From: Kangiella sp.
GTDB lineage: Bacteria; Pseudomonadota; Gammaproteobacteria; Enterobacterales; Kangiellaceae
Direction of reading: 5' to 3'
Assembly (NCBI GenBank): GCA_002733465.1
Contig: NVVT01000010.1
Coordinates: forward strand, 173,081 to 188,593
DNA length: 15,513 bases
Shown: positions 14,134 to 15,513 of the stretch, piece after piece
Position numbering within the stretch: the first letter of the stretch is position 1
How the letters are laid out: each line of letters starts with the position of its first letter
Program-made: the position numbers and the translations under genes
Notes under the pieces: model-generated
Database searches by the model: none
The model's input: the letters and a program-made list of their open reading frames with translations, nothing else
What the model was told of the DNA's origin: nothing

Positions 14134-15513
14134 CTACTCAAGTAACATTTTCTCTAACACTCTGTAAAAATCTTCCTTTTTAACTGGCTTGCTTATAAAA
14201 TCTGACATGCCAGCTTGGAAACAAATATCCCTTTCTTCTTTAAATGCATTAGCTGTCATAGCTACAACATATATGCTTTTGTTTTGATTTTTTGCTTTGT
14301 TCAGAATTATTTTAGTAGCTTCAAGACCATCCATATTTGGCATCTGCAAATCCATGAAAATAATAGTGTATGGATCATTCATCGATGACTCAACTGCTTT
14401 CACAGCTTCTAGTCCATCTATTGCAATATCGCATTTAAAACCAATTTTCTCAAGCATCTTAGATGCAATTTTTTGATTAATAACATTATCATCTACAACT
14501 AATATTTTAGGATTATGAGTTTTTTTATTTAAGCTTTCCATAGTATTGTTTTTAGAAGGTTCGCCACCACCCTCATCTAAAGAAATAATAAAGCTAAAGG
14601 TTGCCCCCTGACCTAACTTACTCTCAACGCTAAAAGCTCCATCCATTATCCTGACTAAATTTGAAGAAATTGACAAACCTAAACCCGTACCACCATATTT
14701 TCTGGTAATTGATGAATCTGCTTGAGTAAAAGCCTTAAACAAATCAACCTGATGTTCTTTGCTAATTCCAATTCCAGTATCTTTAACTGAAAATTTAACG
14801 CTATGAGTTTTATCAACACTCTCTTCACAATCAATATTAATGAAGATGTTACCATTTTCATTAGTAAACTTTATAGCATTAGAGACATAGTTCTGCATAA
14901 TCTGTTTAATTCGAGTAATGTCGCCTATCAAATACTCCGGTATCTGATTATCTACGTTTACGGATAACTTAATACCTTTTTCTATACATTGTGGCGAATT
15001 TAAATAGACAAGATCTTCTAAACACCTTCTTAGATCAAAACTCCTCAACTCAAGCTCTAGCTTCCCTGACTCAATCTTACTCAGATCTAAAACGTCATTC
15101 AAAATAGTCATCAATTCATTTCCACACGAAGTAACCGAATCAAGCATATTACTTTGCTCATCGTCTAGAGATGTATCACTTAACAAATCTAACATGCCTA
15201 GAACACCATTCATTGGCGTACGGATTTCGTGAGACATGTTGGCAAGAAATTCTGCTCGTATAGCTAAAGCCTTTTTTTCTTTTTCTTCGGCTATTTTCTT
15301 ATCTGTTATATCGACTCTTATTGCGCTATAACCAACTAACTTATTGTCACTATTTAAAATTGCGGTAACAAACGCATTAACCCAATATAGTGTTCCATCT
15401 TTTGCCCTATTACATATTTCTCCAGACCAATTTCTATTTTCACGCAAGTCAGACCAAAAAACTTTCCAAAAAACCTTATCATGGTAACCAGAATTAACAA
15501 TTTTATGACTTTG
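14134..15513 (-). CDS. PAS hybrid sensor histidine kinase, 5' end beyond the window
   Basis: The frame is open to the very last base, so the gene is cut; 459 residues are visible. The upstream codons complete a PAS domain (HKIVNSGYHDKVFW, then GEICNRAKDGTLYW), which shows that the TTG at 15447 is an internal leucine, not the start. In visible-fragment numbering, the PAS domain ends near residue 75. HisKA has H95 in MSHEIRTPMNG, the ATPase has N212 (SNAIKF), DTGIGI at 245-250 and the GGTGLGLS box at 274-281, and a C-terminal receiver has D388 in FMDLQMP and K442. All key residues are present, so it should autophosphorylate and pass the phosphate to its own receiver. An Hpt partner is not in the window. 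It precedes the membrane kinase in the same direction with about 80 bp between them, so they may form one unit. Confidence 0.93.
   Translation of the reverse strand, partial: QSHKIVNSGYHDKVFWKVFWSDLRENRNWSGEICNRAKDGTLYWVNAFVTAILNSDNKLVGYSAIRVDITDKKIAEEKEKKALAIRAEFLANMSHEIRTPMNGVLGMLDLLSDTSLDDEQSNMLDSVTSCGNELMTILNDVLDLSKIESGKLELELRSFDLRRCLEDLVYLNSPQCIEKGIKLSVNVDNQIPEYLIGDITRIKQIMQNYVSNAIKFTNENGNIFINIDCEESVDKTHSVKFSVKDTGIGISKEHQVDLFKAFTQADSSITRKYGGTGLGLSISSNLVRIMDGAFSVESKLGQGATFSFIISLDEGGGEPSKNNTMESLNKKTHNPKILVVDDNVINQKIASKMLEKIGFKCDIAIDGLEAVKAVESSMNDPYTIIFMDLQMPNMDGLEATKIILNKAKNQNKSIYVVAMTANAFKEERDICFQAGMSDFISKPVKKEDFYRVLEKMLLE

Noticed and set aside
15382..15447. TTG at 15447 as start of the hybrid kinase
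   Set aside because: The frame continues to the window edge and the upstream codons complete the PAS domain, so this codon is internal.

Overview
The window is AT-rich, gene-dense bacterial DNA. It carries c-type multiheme cytochromes with signal peptides, an outer-membrane beta-barrel protein, NarL-type regulators and several PAS histidine kinases. This points to a Gram-negative bacterium, most likely a gammaproteobacterium with a respiratory, surface-redox lifestyle. The species cannot be named from the sequence alone.

Left flank (1-2886): a possible gene tail at the edge; a long AT-rich leader holding a good Fur-box match (350-368); a LuxR/NarL response regulator on +; and, convergent to it, a soluble PAS-PAS histidine kinase of the HisKA_3 class. 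The gap at 2887-3199 contains what looks like the remnant of a decayed small gene.

Centre (3200-13044): the heart of the window is a divergent pair of transcription units separated by 98 bp. Leftward, four tightly packed genes encode a membrane protein with a di-heme cytochrome b histidine pattern, a 21-heme periplasmic cytochrome, a 23/24-heme repeat cytochrome, and a TPR plus outer-membrane beta-barrel protein. Rightward, two genes encode a membrane-anchored ferredoxin/flavin NAD(P)-type oxidoreductase, whose thioredoxin-reductase-like domain appears circularly permuted, and an exported Sel1/ankyrin-repeat protein. Together they cover every compartment from cytosol to outer membrane. The simplest reading is a trans-envelope electron conduit: NAD(P)H or ferredoxin / FAD-FeS / haem b / multihaem c / outer-membrane barrel. 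It would be distinct from the well-known MtrCAB type. The direction of electron flow and the external partner are unknown.

Right flank (13045-15513): two leftward sensor kinases. One is a small membrane HisKA_3 kinase, paralogous to the left-flank kinase; its true N-terminus seems to lie upstream of the first ATG, behind a strong Shine-Dalgarno but with a non-canonical start codon. The other is a PAS hybrid kinase cut by the window edge. The two HisKA_3 kinases and the NarL-type regulator bracket the redox cluster and are plausible controllers of it, with iron (Fur) a possible additional input.
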